Source: JABDEZ01 sp965276955
Lineage (GTDB): Bacteria > Bacteroidota > Bacteroidia > Chitinophagales > Chitinophagaceae
Assembly (NCBI GenBank): GCA_965276955.1
Contig: CBDIBP010000009.1
Coordinates: forward strand, 62,001-126,000
Length of the DNA stretch: 64,000 bases
Direction: 5' to 3'
The first letter of the stretch is position 1. Every line of letters starts with the position of its first letter. A program made the position numbers and the translations under genes. The notes beneath the pieces are model-generated. The model was not told the origin of the DNA, made no database searches, and saw only the letters and a list, made by a program, of their open reading frames with translations. Below, one piece after another: positions 20,501-30,300 of the stretch.

Positions 20501-22296
20501 ACCAGTGGCAGTATAACAATACCAATATTAATGGTGCAACTATTGATAGCTTTAAGGCTAACCCTGCGGGAAGCTATACTGCTATAGTGACCAATATTTA
20601 CAACTGCCCTACTGTATCCAATGCAGTAGCGGTCACACATCTCCCATCACCTGTACCGCTTATCACTCCGGCAGGTGCTACCACCTTCTGCCTGGGCGAT
20701 TCTGTGTTGCTAAATGCTAACGTGGCTACAGGTATCACTTATTTCTGGAAGCTCAATGGCGTATACATAAGCGCGGCTACTACGCCATCATATACAGCAA
20801 CTGTAAGCGGTAACTACACTGTGTACGAATCAGATGGTACCTGTAGCGCCACCTCGCCAGTGCAGGTAGTTATAGCCAACCAATTGCCACCAGCCATCAT
20901 TACAACTACGGGTCCAGCATTCTTTTGCCTCGGCAATACCATAACCCTGCACGCCGACGCTGGTACCACCAATACTTATACCTATCAATACCAGTTGAAC
21001 GGTGCCAATATACCTGCTGGCAATACACAGAACTATACCACTGCTACCATAGGCAACTATACAATTAAGGTTACTTCTGCGGCAAACTGTTCATCTACCT
21101 CATCAGTTTTCCCGGTAAGCTACTTACCTCAGCCTGCTGCAAATATAGTATCTGGCAATGCGGTCACTATATGCAGCGGAGACAGTGCCGTTGTCATAGC
21201 TAATGCAGGTACTGGCCTGTCTTACCAATGGCTGGAGAATGGTGTGGGCATACCAGGTGCAACAGCAATATCTACTTTTGCAAGAACGGCTGGCTCATAC
21301 GCGGTCAAGGTTACAGGAAGTAACGGATGTGTGGATACTTCAGCGCCAATAACTGTTGCTGTAACCGCAAGTCCTGCCGCCATAGCTACCGCAGTTGGTG
21401 CCACAACGGTATGTGCTCCCGGTACAGTACTGATAAATGCTAATACCGCCAGCGGGCTCACTTACCAATGGCAGCGCAATGGTAATACTATAACAGGCGC
21501 CACAAATATTGCCTACTCTGCCAGTGCCACTGGTAGCTATAGTGTCAATGTATCGAATGGCGCCTGCGCTGTATCCTCGTTGCCGGTGCAGGTGACCATT
21601 GATCCCTTACCTGTAGACACCTTGATAGTGTATGCACCGCGGGTGATATGTTCTGGTAGCACCTTGCTGATGCAGGCCGCGCTCAACGCTGCGTTCCAAT
21701 ACCAATGGATGCTCAACGGTACTGCTATACCACAGGCTACATCGGCCTTCTACAATGCCACGAACCCCGGGACTTATACGGTGAACATAACCAGCGGATC
21801 GGGCTGTACAGTTACTACTATACCTGTGCAGGCTACTACTGCTACATCCCCAACACCGGTCATCACATATGCGGGTGGCCAGCTATGCGCCCAAGGGTAC
21901 GTCAATTATCAATGGTATTTCGATGGTGTGCCTCTTGCAGGCGAGAACAACCCATGTGTCAACATCACCAGGGGCGGTGGTTACACAGTAGTTGTTACCA
22001 ACAGTACAGGTTGTACGGGCACAAGTGCTGTGTTCACATTATTCACCGGTGTAGGTACAGTAACACCTGAAACAGTCAAACTATATCCCAACCCGGCTAC
22101 CACTGTAGTGAACATCAGCGCACCACAAAGTGTGAATGCATCGCTGAGCAGTGTTGATGGCAAGCAGATCATGTATGTGGAAGATGCGAGGTCTATAGAT
22201 ATCAGTTCATTGCACAATGCTATGTACATGATAAAGATCTATGACAAGAACATGATGCTGATAAAAGTAGAGAAGCTTGTAAAGACAAGTTGGTAA
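14533..22296 (+). CDS. Giant T9SS surface protein with SBBP beta-propeller and Ig/PKD-like repeats
   Basis: Intact 2,587-residue secreted protein. A signal sequence (TLSLGLALLTCFILG near 15-30) is followed by a conserved N-terminal domain (LLFTENRGQVADDKG near 58; DUF7948-like). Next come seven tandem SBBP repeats at about 15391-16750, each starting W(A/G)(T/S)Y(Y/F) and containing a (D/S)xxGNVY-type strand, which predicts a seven-bladed propeller. Then PKD-like repeats with the recurring signature TYxWTNSxxxIG. A choice-of-anchor-J/MAM-like insert (18355-18860; LIDDILISPSFSLAN, WGIDNVSI) interrupts them. About five Ig-like repeats (YQWxxNGxxIxGAT) follow. A type A T9SS domain begins VKLYPNPATTVVNI and ends KVEKLVKTSW. 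The role is probably adhesion or surface binding; the ligand is unknown. A perfect hairpin terminator follows. Confidence 0.9.
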   Translation: MKKNYYNALCCRIHTTLSLGLALLTCFILGNPLLSVARSANGNAASTAKLADMRSSKLLFTENRGQVADDKGNPRPDILFTTHSGNTGVYLTPTGIYYQFVHTTYPDGYIADPKKVKDEEKQAELEKQIKAETYRFSLTLAGANPNPVIRKEGKNILTENFYLPQCPNGITGVATYDRVVYENVYPHIDWVVYSNGSSLKYDFMVHPGGDAAQIKLSVKDAKGVSITKEGELLMQTTLGEVREQAPLSYANGKKIASSFKLNDDGTISFSIAATTGQELRIDPSVSWATYYGGTGNEGAYLGISPHCTTDANGNIYLMGNTTSTTGIASSSGYQPSAGGSADAFLVKFNAAGARIWATYYGGSLSDNFNDAAVDSRGNVYVGGITASTTGIATTGAFQTTPTSSSQNGMLVKFDSTGARLWGTYYAASAAGLNRVEACAVDTAGNVFITGESASTSGLSSTGAYQTTNAAGTAGILAKFNPAGARLWGTYYSAGTGSATVFGCSTDISGNVYIAMSTSVASTNLVSTGAYQTTSGGGGLEVVLAKFDGTGSRLWGTYYGGTGTDQPTGCATDTSGNVYITGVTASGSGIATTGALQTSIGGGNDAFIAKFSSTGGLVWGTYYGGSAADQGNDIAVDASGNVLVAGTTSSASGIYSGGFQASYAGGTDAMVVKLNTSGALQWASYFGGSNNETAGGIALSGGNVYLSGATTSSAGIATPGAYQTTQTIIGGVDDFLAKIGDVIPITITTGTITGSPFCAGRTVSVPYTITGIFNTGNVYTAQLSDSSGSFTNAVNIGTLTSTSAGTIAATIPASATGGINYRIRVIGNNPADTGTLNGANITVYAAVPMTTENDTICISQLPYTWNGKTIIAGGTAVAIDTMASVNGCDSVVTLNLVVKPQPTQPAAFTTSTATVCAGQNNIVYTVPNDATVTYNWSYSGTGVTIVPTGNTASVSFSTTATSGTLSVSATAINGCGISAPQTLAVTVNPLPNVIISQAAQPVCNNTSTIAVNFSGAVSTTSYNWITTRPAVGTLASGSGNILPFTAVNTGTVAIIDTIKVTPVANGCIGTMQIATITVKPTPSLTASPTLQTKCSGTANTAVTFIPTVAGTTYAWTNSMASIGIAASGVTSSIASVTLTNTTANPDTAVISITPTANLCVGTTKYDTIIVIPAPVVTLSPGIAVCPGGHDTLTAAGATTYSWSPSTYLSATTGASVVSTPAFTTTYTVTGTANGCSATATTTVSAIPVVTGLTVTPSTPAICNGAGVLLTASTVTALAQNFNAGAPGWTVINASYPSTTWTIVSSSHLASSSKTFYSKDGTPFYLADANSGGSGSLIDDILISPSFSLANMSTATLTWDNFLDRGSHELNDNIDVSINGGTTWTTVYTPGQDYAGGSSFTLITRTLNLNAFAGQNNVMIRFRYNTNWGYYWGIDNVSITGTPLVTWSPATAAFTNAAMTTPYTGSASNTVYVAPANTGNAPTTVTYTASIGTCNTTAQAVVTINPTPAVVVTPAMQTVCNNTLTIAIAENPTVTGTTYTWTNSMPAIGAAASGTGTVNSFTALNTSNAPDTATIMVTPIANGCTGTAQKAVIIVNPTPIVTITPDTITVCNNTSANMLFTSNLGATTTYAWTNSNSSIGLTPSGINNPLAFTAINSSNIPVSAIVTVIPTASGCPGSPVTAVINVTPSPVVSASPASQAICNGASTTPVTFTSTQPNTSYAWTNNNTPAIGLGASGITTIPTFTAINNNVAPDTAIVMVTPTAGTCVGAPAPVTIIINPSPTVVATPARQAVCNGGAVLPVTFTSTVSGNTFAWTNNNTTTGLAATGTANINTFTGINTGNTPDTSIITIIAAANACTSVPQMDTIIVYPTPSVVSSSSMLSVCNATPATISFSGAVSGTTYNWANTLTANGLSASGIGNIGFTAVHTGTTPDTAVVTVTPLANGCAGLPLYDTIVVRPTPLAHIVAAANPLFCPSDSVVIKANTGTGLTYQWQYNNTNINGATIDSFKANPAGSYTAIVTNIYNCPTVSNAVAVTHLPSPVPLITPAGATTFCLGDSVLLNANVATGITYFWKLNGVYISAATTPSYTATVSGNYTVYESDGTCSATSPVQVVIANQLPPAIITTTGPAFFCLGNTITLHADAGTTNTYTYQYQLNGANIPAGNTQNYTTATIGNYTIKVTSAANCSSTSSVFPVSYLPQPAANIVSGNAVTICSGDSAVVIANAGTGLSYQWLENGVGIPGATAISTFARTAGSYAVKVTGSNGCVDTSAPITVAVTASPAAIATAVGATTVCAPGTVLINANTASGLTYQWQRNGNTITGATNIAYSASATGSYSVNVSNGACAVSSLPVQVTIDPLPVDTLIVYAPRVICSGSTLLMQAALNAAFQYQWMLNGTAIPQATSAFYNATNPGTYTVNITSGSGCTVTTIPVQATTATSPTPVITYAGGQLCAQGYVNYQWYFDGVPLAGENNPCVNITRGGGYTVVVTNSTGCTGTSAVFTLFTGVGTVTPETVKLYPNPATTVVNISAPQSVNASLSSVDGKQIMYVEDARSIDISSLHNAMYMIKIYDKNMMLIKVEKLVKTSW

Positions 22297-22311
22297 GTAA
22301 TACCAATGATG

Positions 22312-22350
22312 ATAAAACGATGGGCACCCGAAAGGTGCCCATCGTTTTAT
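22312..22350. terminator. Bidirectional intrinsic terminator
   Basis: A 17-base-pair perfect stem with a 5-base CGAAA loop. Flanking A and T runs on both sides let it terminate the T9SS gene from the left and the metH/PAP2-like operon from the right. Confidence 0.93.
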
Positions 22351-22400
22351 ATTGTGCGCTCACATCACTGTGCTACGCTATAAATTAGGTGTGTGGTCTT

Positions 22401-23066
22401 TTATTTGAGATAAGCGTATGCAGCTAACGTTACCAATATACCAACAGCATAACCCAGCCATATCTCCCCTGTGCCGTGTGCGCCCAGTACCCTGCGGGCA
22501 GTGCCTATGCAGCCCGCTGCCACCAGTATAGCAAAAAAAGGCAACAGCATATTTGCAGGGCTGGTTATGGCAATGATAAGCAATAGGCCCAGCATGCTGC
22601 CTGCGCCTGCGGTATGCATACTTATTTTGAAAAAGATATTGATCATGAATAGCACAATGATACCCCAGAACCCGCTCAGGGTAATAACATGCAGCAACAT
22701 GGGTACACCTGCTATACTGCCAAATACCATATTGGCCCAGAAATAGAATATCATAGTAGCTATTAGCGGTATGATACGGTCTTTGGCGGTCTTCAGTTGT
22801 ATACTCTCAATAAAGTCGAGCTTGCGAAGCAGGAAAAGAGTGAACAGCGGGAAGAAAACAGTTAGGAACACCATAATGAACACCCACTGTCCAAACCGGC
22901 TTATATCGATACCTGAGAAGGTAACGGGCGATAGCAGGTACAATACGCACATCAGCAGCACCGGCATAAAGACCGGGTGAAATACATAGGATACGATATT
23001 GGCAAGAATGATGAGTGCCTTCGGGTATTTAGATACAGTTACTTCTTTATTGTTCATGCTATGCAT
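22401..23066 (-). CDS. PAP2-like (phosphatidic acid phosphatase superfamily) membrane protein
   Basis: A 221-residue polytopic inner-membrane protein with about six hydrophobic helices. It carries a degenerate PAP2 motif set in the right order: KTAKDRIIP (compare Kx6RP), KISMHTAGAGS (compare PSGH), and ARRVLGAHGTGE (compare SRx5Hx3D, with Glu instead of Asp). Family members remove phosphate from lipid pyrophosphates; the divergent motifs make activity uncertain. Its ATG at 23066 lies inside the metH 3' end (GATGCATAG overlap), which indicates coupling to metH; an alternative ATG is at 23057. Confidence 0.7.
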   Translation of the reverse strand: MHSMNNKEVTVSKYPKALIILANIVSYVFHPVFMPVLLMCVLYLLSPVTFSGIDISRFGQWVFIMVFLTVFFPLFTLFLLRKLDFIESIQLKTAKDRIIPLIATMIFYFWANMVFGSIAGVPMLLHVITLSGFWGIIVLFMINIFFKISMHTAGAGSMLGLLLIIAITSPANMLLPFFAILVAAGCIGTARRVLGAHGTGEIWLGYAVGILVTLAAYAYLK

Positions 23067-25761
23067 CTAATATTGGTGAAAGCCATTTCTTCATCTCCTC
23101 AGCATCCATGCCTTTGCGGCGGGTATAGTCCTCAAGTTGGTCGGGCAGTATATTGTTGATGCCAAAGTATACACTGTGCGGATGACTGAAATACCAACCG
23201 CAAACTGCAGCGCCGGGATACATGGCCAGCGACTCTGTAAGTGTGATACCCGCATTCCCTGTAGCGCCCAGTAACTGGAACAATTTTATTTTCTCCGTAT
23301 GGTCCGGGCAGGCTGGGTAGCCTGGTGCAGGGCGTATACCGCGGTATTTTTCTTTTACAAGGTCTGCTACAGGTATGTGTTCTTCCTTATCGTATGCCCA
23401 GAATTCTTTGCGCACGCGCAGGTGCAATACCTCTGCAAATGCTTCCGCAAGCCGGTCAGCAATAGCCTGTAGCAATATCTTGTTATAATCGTCGTAGTTG
23501 GCGGTAAATTGTTGCAGGTGTGGCTCTATACCGTGTATACTTACTGCGAATGCCCCCATATGGTCTTTCTTGCCAGGCACAATAAAATCTGCCAGCGAAA
23601 AATTAGGTTGTCCCGCAGCTTTCTTTATCTGCTGGCGCAAAAATTCAAGGGTAGTTAGCTCCTTCCCTTGCTCATCTTTCAGCACTATGGTATCGGGCGC
23701 GGTCCTAAGTGTTTCCCAAAAGCCAATAACACCTTTTGCAGTAAGCCATTTTTCTGCAATGATCTTATCTAAAAGTGCATTCGCATCATTAAAGAGACGG
23801 GTAGCTTCCACACCGCTATTAGCATCAGTAAGTATATCAGGATATTTGCCGCGCATTTCCCACGTTATGAAGAACGGTCCCCAATCTATATACTTCCGTA
23901 TCTCACTCAGGTCATAGTCTTCAAATACTTTTATCCCCGTAAATGTAGGCACCGGCGACTGATAGTCTATCCAATTGATATCTACCGGGTTGTTTTGTGC
24001 TTCTTCCAGGGTTATATATTGCTTTACCGTGCGTTTGTTCAGGAAATCTTCGCGCAGTTTATCATATTCGCTGTTTATGCCGTGCAGGTATGGCTCTTTC
24101 TGTTCTTTGTTCAGCAGGTTGCCCGCCACCGTCACACTGCGGCTGGCGTCCAGTACATACACTACACCATTATCATATTCCTGCGCTATTTTCACAGCGG
24201 TGTGCATGCGCGATGTTGTAGCGCCCCCTATCAGTAGGGGCTGCTTCATACCTCTGCGTTTCATTTCTTTGGCCACATGCACCATCTCGTCCAGGCTGGG
24301 CGTTATCAGTCCGCTCAGTCCTACTATGTCCACCTTCTCGCGTTGTGCGGTCTCCAGTATTTTATCGGCTGGTACCATTACCCCCAGGTCTATTATGTCA
24401 TATCCATTGCAGCCCAGCACCACGCCTACTATGTTCTTTCCTATATCATGCACATCACCTTTTACTGTAGCCAGCAATATTTTAGCTGCCCCCGCGGTCT
24501 CTTCATTTACTGTACCTGCGTTTATGTGTGCTTGGCGTCGTTCTTCTTTCTCAGCCTCTATATACGGTGTCAGTACTGCCACGCTTTTCTTCATCACGCG
24601 CGCGCTTTTCACTACTTGTGGAAGGAACATTTTGCCGCTGCCGAATAGGTCGCCCACCACGTTCATACCGTCCATAAGTGGCCCTTCTATCACATCCAGC
24701 GGTTTAGGGTACTTTTGGCGCGCTTCTTCTGTGTCCTGGTCTATAAAGTCTGTGATGCCGTTCACCAGTGCATGCCTCAGCCTTTCTTCTACGCTGGTGC
24801 TGCGCCACTCATCATCTTTCTTTTCTTCTTTGTCTTTGGCTTTTACTGTTTCTGCAAATGTTACCAGGCGTTCTGTGGCATCTGGTCTTTTGTTCAGTAT
24901 CACATCTTCACACAGTTCGCGTAGCTGCGGTTCTATCTCATCATATACCTGCAGTTGTCCGGCATTTACTATGCCCATGTCCATGCCCGCCTTTATCGCG
25001 TGCAGCAGGAACACGCTATGCATAGCCTCGCGCACCACATCATTCCCCCTGAAGGAGAATGATACATTGCTTACCCCTCCGCTTACCTTGGTAAGGGGCA
25101 TTTTTGTTTTATTATCCTTGTGGCTTCTATAAAATCTACTCCGTAGTTATTGTGCTCTTCTATGCCGGTGGCTATAGCAAATATATTAGGGTCGAAGATA
25201 ATGTCCTGCGGGTCGTACCCTACCTGCTCTGTAAGTATTTTGTATGCGCGATCGCTTATCTCTACTTTTCGTTCCAGTGTGTCGGCCTGCCCAACCTCGT
25301 CAAAGGCCATTACTATGACCGATGCTCCATAGCTGCGGCAAATGATAGCTTGCTCTATAACTTCTCCTCGCCTTCCTTCATAGATATCGAGTTGACGATG
25401 CCACTTACCCTGCACACATTTCAAGCCAGCCTCAATAATGGAGAACATAGATGAATCTATCATGATGGGTATCCGTGCTATGTCCGGCTCGCTTTGCAGC
25501 AGGTTCAGGTAGGTAGTCATGGCCTGCACACCATCCAGCAGGGCATCATCCATATTTATATACAGTATCTGCGCCCCGCTTTTCCACTTGCTGGCGGGCC
25601 ACCGATAGGGCTTCCTCGTATTTATTTTCTTTAATAAGCCTTGCAAATTTTTTAGACCCTGTCACATTGGTACGTTCACCAACATTCAAAAAATTGGTTT
25701 CAGGGCGCACTATAAGCGGCTCCAGTCCGCTAAGACGGAGAAATGGTTTGATCTCAGACAT
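23059..25761 (-). CDS. metH: Cobalamin-dependent methionine synthase, pterin/B12/activation part (MetH), interrupted by two apparent frameshifts
   Basis: Transfers a methyl group from methyl-tetrahydrofolate via cobalamin to homocysteine. Domains on the minus strand: pterin-binding (NFLNVGERTNVTGSKKF; DSSMFSIIEAGLKCVQGK), B12 cap, B12-binding with the base-off His in GDVHDIGKN, and the AdoMet activation domain (RPAPGYPACPDHTEK). The zinc/homocysteine-binding domain is absent; Bacteroidota often encode it as a separate protein, not seen in this window. The gene lies in three frames: one extra base in the T4 run at 25580-25583 (restores QQVESGAQILYINMD) and one missing base in the T5 run at 25101-25105 (restores KVSGGVSNVSFSFRGN). 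All conserved motifs survive, so consensus errors are likely. Cotranscribed with the PAP2-like gene. Confidence 0.88.
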
Positions 25762-25782
25762 TGATCAGCATAAAATTAAATG

Positions 25783-25790
25783 CAAATATA
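25783..25790 (-). promoter_or_regulatory. Candidate -7 element for metH
   Basis: The minus strand reads TATATTTG, a perfect TAnnTTTG, ending about 22 bases before the metH ATG. No TTG at the ideal -33 distance. Confidence 0.4.
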
Positions 25791-25914
25791 GAAACTTGAT
25801 CATTCTTATTTCAGTAGTATTTAATACCTTTTAAGCAACAGAAGTTAAGCTGCTGGTATGCAATTGCTCCATAATTGGTAGCAAAGAAATAAAACATAAA
25901 GTCAATATATTCTC

Positions 25915-25922
25915 TAAATTTG
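25915..25922 (+). promoter_or_regulatory. Candidate -7 element for the 25966 T9SS gene
   Basis: TAAATTTG matches TAnnTTTG 43 bases before the ATG at 25966. No well-placed -33 TTG. Confidence 0.4.
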
Positions 25923-25965
25923 CTTATTACTATTTGTTTTTTTAATAAAGAATTAAACTATTCCT

Positions 25966-27166
25966 ATGAGATCATCTTTACTTTTTTATTGCTATCGTAA
26001 TGTCGTTCATTACGCCTGCATCAGCACAGTTATTACTTACGCAAAGCAGCTACCCTGCCACTGCTACCTGGGGCAGCAGTACTGCCGGTATTGCAGATAG
26101 TATAGCCACCTGCTATAATACTACAGGGCTACCTACCAACCTGGCCGCTGGTACACCGGGCACTATCTGGAATTTTTCAGGATTGTCTTATTATACTAAC
26201 GATACATCGGCCGTTATACATTCCACCTACAGTGGTTTCAGCTACCAGGATTTTGCATTGCACATCATTGCTAAGCCATATCTTTTTTATGATGCACGTT
26301 CCTTGATGAACATCGGCGCAGGAGGCATTACCAAATTTGGTGAAAAGCTTGATGGTAAAGGGTTCTCCCTGGCAGGTGCTACTGGTGCTCATCCCGGCGA
26401 TAGTATCATATTCCCCCAGCAAATAGATACCTTTTCCTCTCCGCAAACAAAAATTTCTATTACCTGCCACTTATAATACCAACTGGTCTTCGGCTTACAA
26501 GGTGTCTGTGCATTTCACACTCACCTATGGCGGTGTATACAACCATACGCCGTGCACATACAACACCTATGTTGACCGAAAAGGACACTGTAATAAATTA
26601 CGGCAAAGCTGTAGTTAAGCGGACAGATAATCTGTCATCAGATTCAATTAATGTACTTGAAGTAAAAGTGATCTACAAAGCTGTAGACAGTTTTTTTATA
26701 AATGGCTCACGTGCCGATTCTACTTTACTTAGCTCTTTTGGTTTAAAACAAGGCCAGACCATCAACTCCACAAATGAGTACAGGTTCATGAGGGCCAACG
26801 AGACCACACCACTTGTTGACGTGTTTTACACTGATAATACCTTCACCACGGCAAACACAGGTGTATGTGCACACCCAACGTGTACCATTGTACACCGCAG
26901 TTGCTGAAGTTACTCCGCAGAACAATGTAGATGTATATCCTAACCCCGTATCTGGTCACGCGTTCACTATGCATGTCCCTGCCGCACTGCAAGGCGCTAC
27001 ATACCGTATAATGAACATCGCCGGGCAGGTACTGATGGCAGATGAAGTAGCCACAACAGGCAACATATCGGTGCAACTGCCCCCAAGTGCAAGACCAGGT
27101 ATATACTACTTACAGGTATGCAAGTTTGGTAAAGTGCTAAGTGTAAAGACATTAGAAGTCAGGTAA
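25966..27166 (+). CDS. Small T9SS-sorted secreted protein, interrupted by four apparent frameshifts
   Basis: About 400 residues once repaired. The ATG at 25966 opens a signal peptide (MRSSLLF, then FIAIVMSFITPASAQ) whose halves are in different frames across the T6 run at 25982-25987. Further single-base changes are needed at A5 26449-26453 (gives TKFLLPATYNTNW), A4 26579-26582 (gives YVDRKDTVINYGK) and C3 26874-26876 (gives THQRVPLYTAVAEV). The C-terminus is a clear type A sorting domain (VDVYPNPVSGHAFTMHV to KVLSVKTLEVR). The middle resembles secreted proteins of unknown function in this phylum. Every break sits in a homopolymer. It is either a real decaying pseudogene or a badly polished stretch. 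Confidence 0.75.
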
Positions 27167-27191
27167 GTATCATAAGATAGTTAATACAGCT

Positions 27192-27244
27192 AAAGGTTAT
27201 AGAATTGATCGCCACAATCAGTTCTATAACCTTTAACTTTTTTT
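27192..27244 (+). terminator. Intrinsic terminator after T9SS gene
   Basis: A 13-bp perfect stem (AAAGGTTATAGAA with TTCTATAACCTTT) and a T-rich tail ending in TTTTTTT, 25 bases after the stop. Confidence 0.88.
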
Positions 27245-27391
27245 AAAAGTCTGATAATTAACCACTTATGATTTATGGTAATAATACTTAATTATTTCAC
27301 TAACTTTTATTGTATCTTTTACGTCACTATAATATGGCAGGAATTTAATTAACTATTAATATACCTATTTACATATAAAACTTACCCATTT

Positions 27392-30300
27392 ATGAGAAGG
27401 CCCCTCTTACAATTTTTCCTGCTGGTATTATTTCAGCTGATTTACTTGCGGTCCAGTGCACAAATACCTACAGTGAACTATGCTTTCCAGGCATTGCAAG
27501 GCACTTACACTCCTGTAGTAGGTGCCGCTGGCAGTACTCCTGTATCTACTAGTTACGGTGCGGGTATAATGACTGATGATTCTTGGAATACATCTATACC
27601 TATAGGTTTTACGTTTAATTTCAGCGGTAACAATTATACCCAGCTATCAGCGGATGCTAACGGATGGATATCTTTAGCTAATCTTTCTCCTTCATCATCA
27701 TATGCATATTGCAATGATTGCGGTACTGGTTACATCACAGGCCCGGGGGCACTATGGGCTTTTTGGGATGACCTGTATGGGGGAGGTTCACCAGCCGCAG
27801 CTTCCTACATTGTTACAGGCGTAGCTCCAAACCGCGTATTCACCTTAGAGTGGAGTCAATGGGGTGTTTGCTGTTCTACTACACCGTATTTTTCTTTTGA
27901 GGTAAAGCTGTTTGAGACTACCAAACGTCATACAATATGTTTATAACTCTTTATCATCAACTTCTTCATCAGCTACTATTGGCATCGCTAACAGTTCTAC
28001 TGATTATTTTGTGCTTAATAATAGTGGTACTTCGCCCACCCCATCCAGCACTAATTTTACTACCAGCCTTAATTTTCCTGCTTCTGGGCAAATATACCAG
28101 TTCACACCTCCTTACATACCGCCATGTCCGGTGCCTACTGCACAGCCTACTAAACCTCACCTTTAATGCTTCATCGTCTATAGTTTCTGGAACTTTTACT
28201 GCAGCATCCCCAGCACCAAGCGGATATGTTGTGGTAAGGACGACAGGTGGTCCATTTATAGGTGCACCTGCTAACGGCATCAACTATACCGCGGGCTCGC
28301 CCATAGGTAGCAATGGCACAGTAGCATATGTAGGTTCCTCTACCGCCTTTACTGACGGTGGTCTTACAGCTGGTACCGGCTATACCTATACTGTCTTCTC
28401 TTACACATCTGGGGTATTATGCTCTATAGTATATAATACAGCTAATCCGCTTACCAGTAATGTAACCACAGGTAGCGTTAATATTTATACCTGGAACAAG
28501 ACCAGATCTTCAGCTTTCGGTACAGCGTCCAACTGGACACCTGCCCGCACCGTTCCCGATCCTACAGATATATTGGTCTTCGATAATGGCGTGTCAGATA
28601 CCGCAACTGGTGTTCCTACACAAAGTGTTGGTCGCATTAGCATTGCTAACAGCACTCAGGCCCACCTGCGTGCGTCATCGGGCACATCAGCATTTACGGT
28701 CAATTCCAACGGCACTGTTGGAGGCTCCGGCATTGATATAGCGGCGGGCTCAGCGCTCATATTGGACGGCGCTAATAGTTTTCCCCTCACATTTGGTGCG
28801 GGTAGTGTGCCAAATATTGCTGGTACCCTCGAAGTTTCTAATACAGGTAGCGGTCTCAATTCTATAGATTTTACCAATACAGTTACTGTCATCGCTGCTA
28901 CAGGCCAACTGGCATCTGGTGGCCACAGCTACTACAGCGCCATTCACGTCAACTGTTTCCAACCTTATTATTAATGGTACTTACAATCATAAGTATACCA
29001 CGGTAGGTGGTTTTGTCCCTATAGCCACATGGAATGCCGGTTCCACCTTCCTGGTATCAGGGTATACTACATCAACAGCAGGACCGGCAAGTGCAGGCTT
29101 AGCGCAAACATTTGCTAATGTGGTGTACAATGCTTCCAGCCAAACATCTAATTGTAACTGGGGGGGTGTACCGCTTACTGTTACAGGCACACTGAATGTT
29201 ACATCTACTGGTACTGGTGCGTGGGTACTTGCCACTGCACAGGGCTACACGTATAATCTCAACAATTTTGTACAGGCAGGCGGTATGGTAGACCTCGGTA
29301 GTGGTGCCAATGCAGGTAACAGCACTCAGGTACTTAATATCACCGGTACTTTCAATCAAATTGGAGGTAATATCAGCAGCTCAGGCACAGGTACTACCCA
29401 GCCTATATTATACTTTAACGGTACCACCGGTCAGCAGAGTGTTACACTCAGCAATTCACCCACCGGGCCTATCGTTTATAGGGTAAGCAACCCCGCCGGT
29501 ATCAACCTCGTGGGTATCAACAACTTGGGTTCTACTCCGCTGCTGGCTATTAACAGTGGTGGCGGTGTACGTATATCTACCACATACGCTAATCCTATCA
29601 CTACCCTCCCTGGTACTGCAATATGCCAGTCTCAATTCAACACTTACTTATGATACCACGGGCAATATAATAGCAACATCCATAGTGTGGCCCACAAGTA
29701 CACCTCCATACAATGTTGTGGTGAATGTAAATACGGGCAATACGGTCAAGGTACCTTTCAATGCTACTATACCAGGTACGCTTACCTTCTTGTCAGGCGA
29801 TATTGATATGAGCTCATTCAACCTTAGTATAGGTAGCAGCACCGTCAGCACTAACCTGGGCAGCATAGTAGAGCCTGTGGTCGGCACTGCTTTTATTAAT
29901 GTGCTGGGCAATGGTAACGTGCGCCTTACTACGGGTTCGCTTACACGCTGGTTCGGTACTGCGGCACTCCCCATAGCAGCAACTACTGCAGACCCTAATA
30001 CCGGTATCACCAGTCAGGGTTATTTCCCTATATCTTTCGGTGGATCTAATCGTAGCGTATATATGTACTTTAGTGCAGGCAATGCACTTACATCTGGCGG
30101 TAGTGTTACTATTTCACACAACCCTGCAAGCGGCACCTCATTACTTAGCCCTGCCGTTGCAGATGGCGCCTATTCTATAAATGCGCGTACCAATGCTTCG
30201 TGGACATTTACTACCAGTAGCTCTCTTGCATTAGGTTCAGGTGGTCGCATAGCAATAAAAGCAACTGCGGGTAATCTTATAAGCCCTATAAACGTTAGCC

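Noticed and set aside
18912..20525. Several 70-180 residue minus-strand ORFs inside the giant T9SS gene
   Set aside because: Val/Ala/Thr-rich mirror images of the repeat-coding strand; the repetitive Thr/Ala codons create open antisense frames.
14533..22296. Possible CRISPR array from repeated DNA
   Set aside because: The repeats are protein modules of 60-90 residues diverged at DNA level, with no short identical repeats or spacers.
23975..25132. 385-residue plus-strand ORF opposite metH
   Set aside because: Antisense shadow: low-complexity Ser/Thr/Phe-rich, and metH on the other strand carries all the conserved motifs.
25762..25965. Cobalamin or SAM riboswitch upstream of metH
   Set aside because: The predicted -7 element is only about 22 bases from the start codon, leaving no room for a leader; no B12 box was seen.
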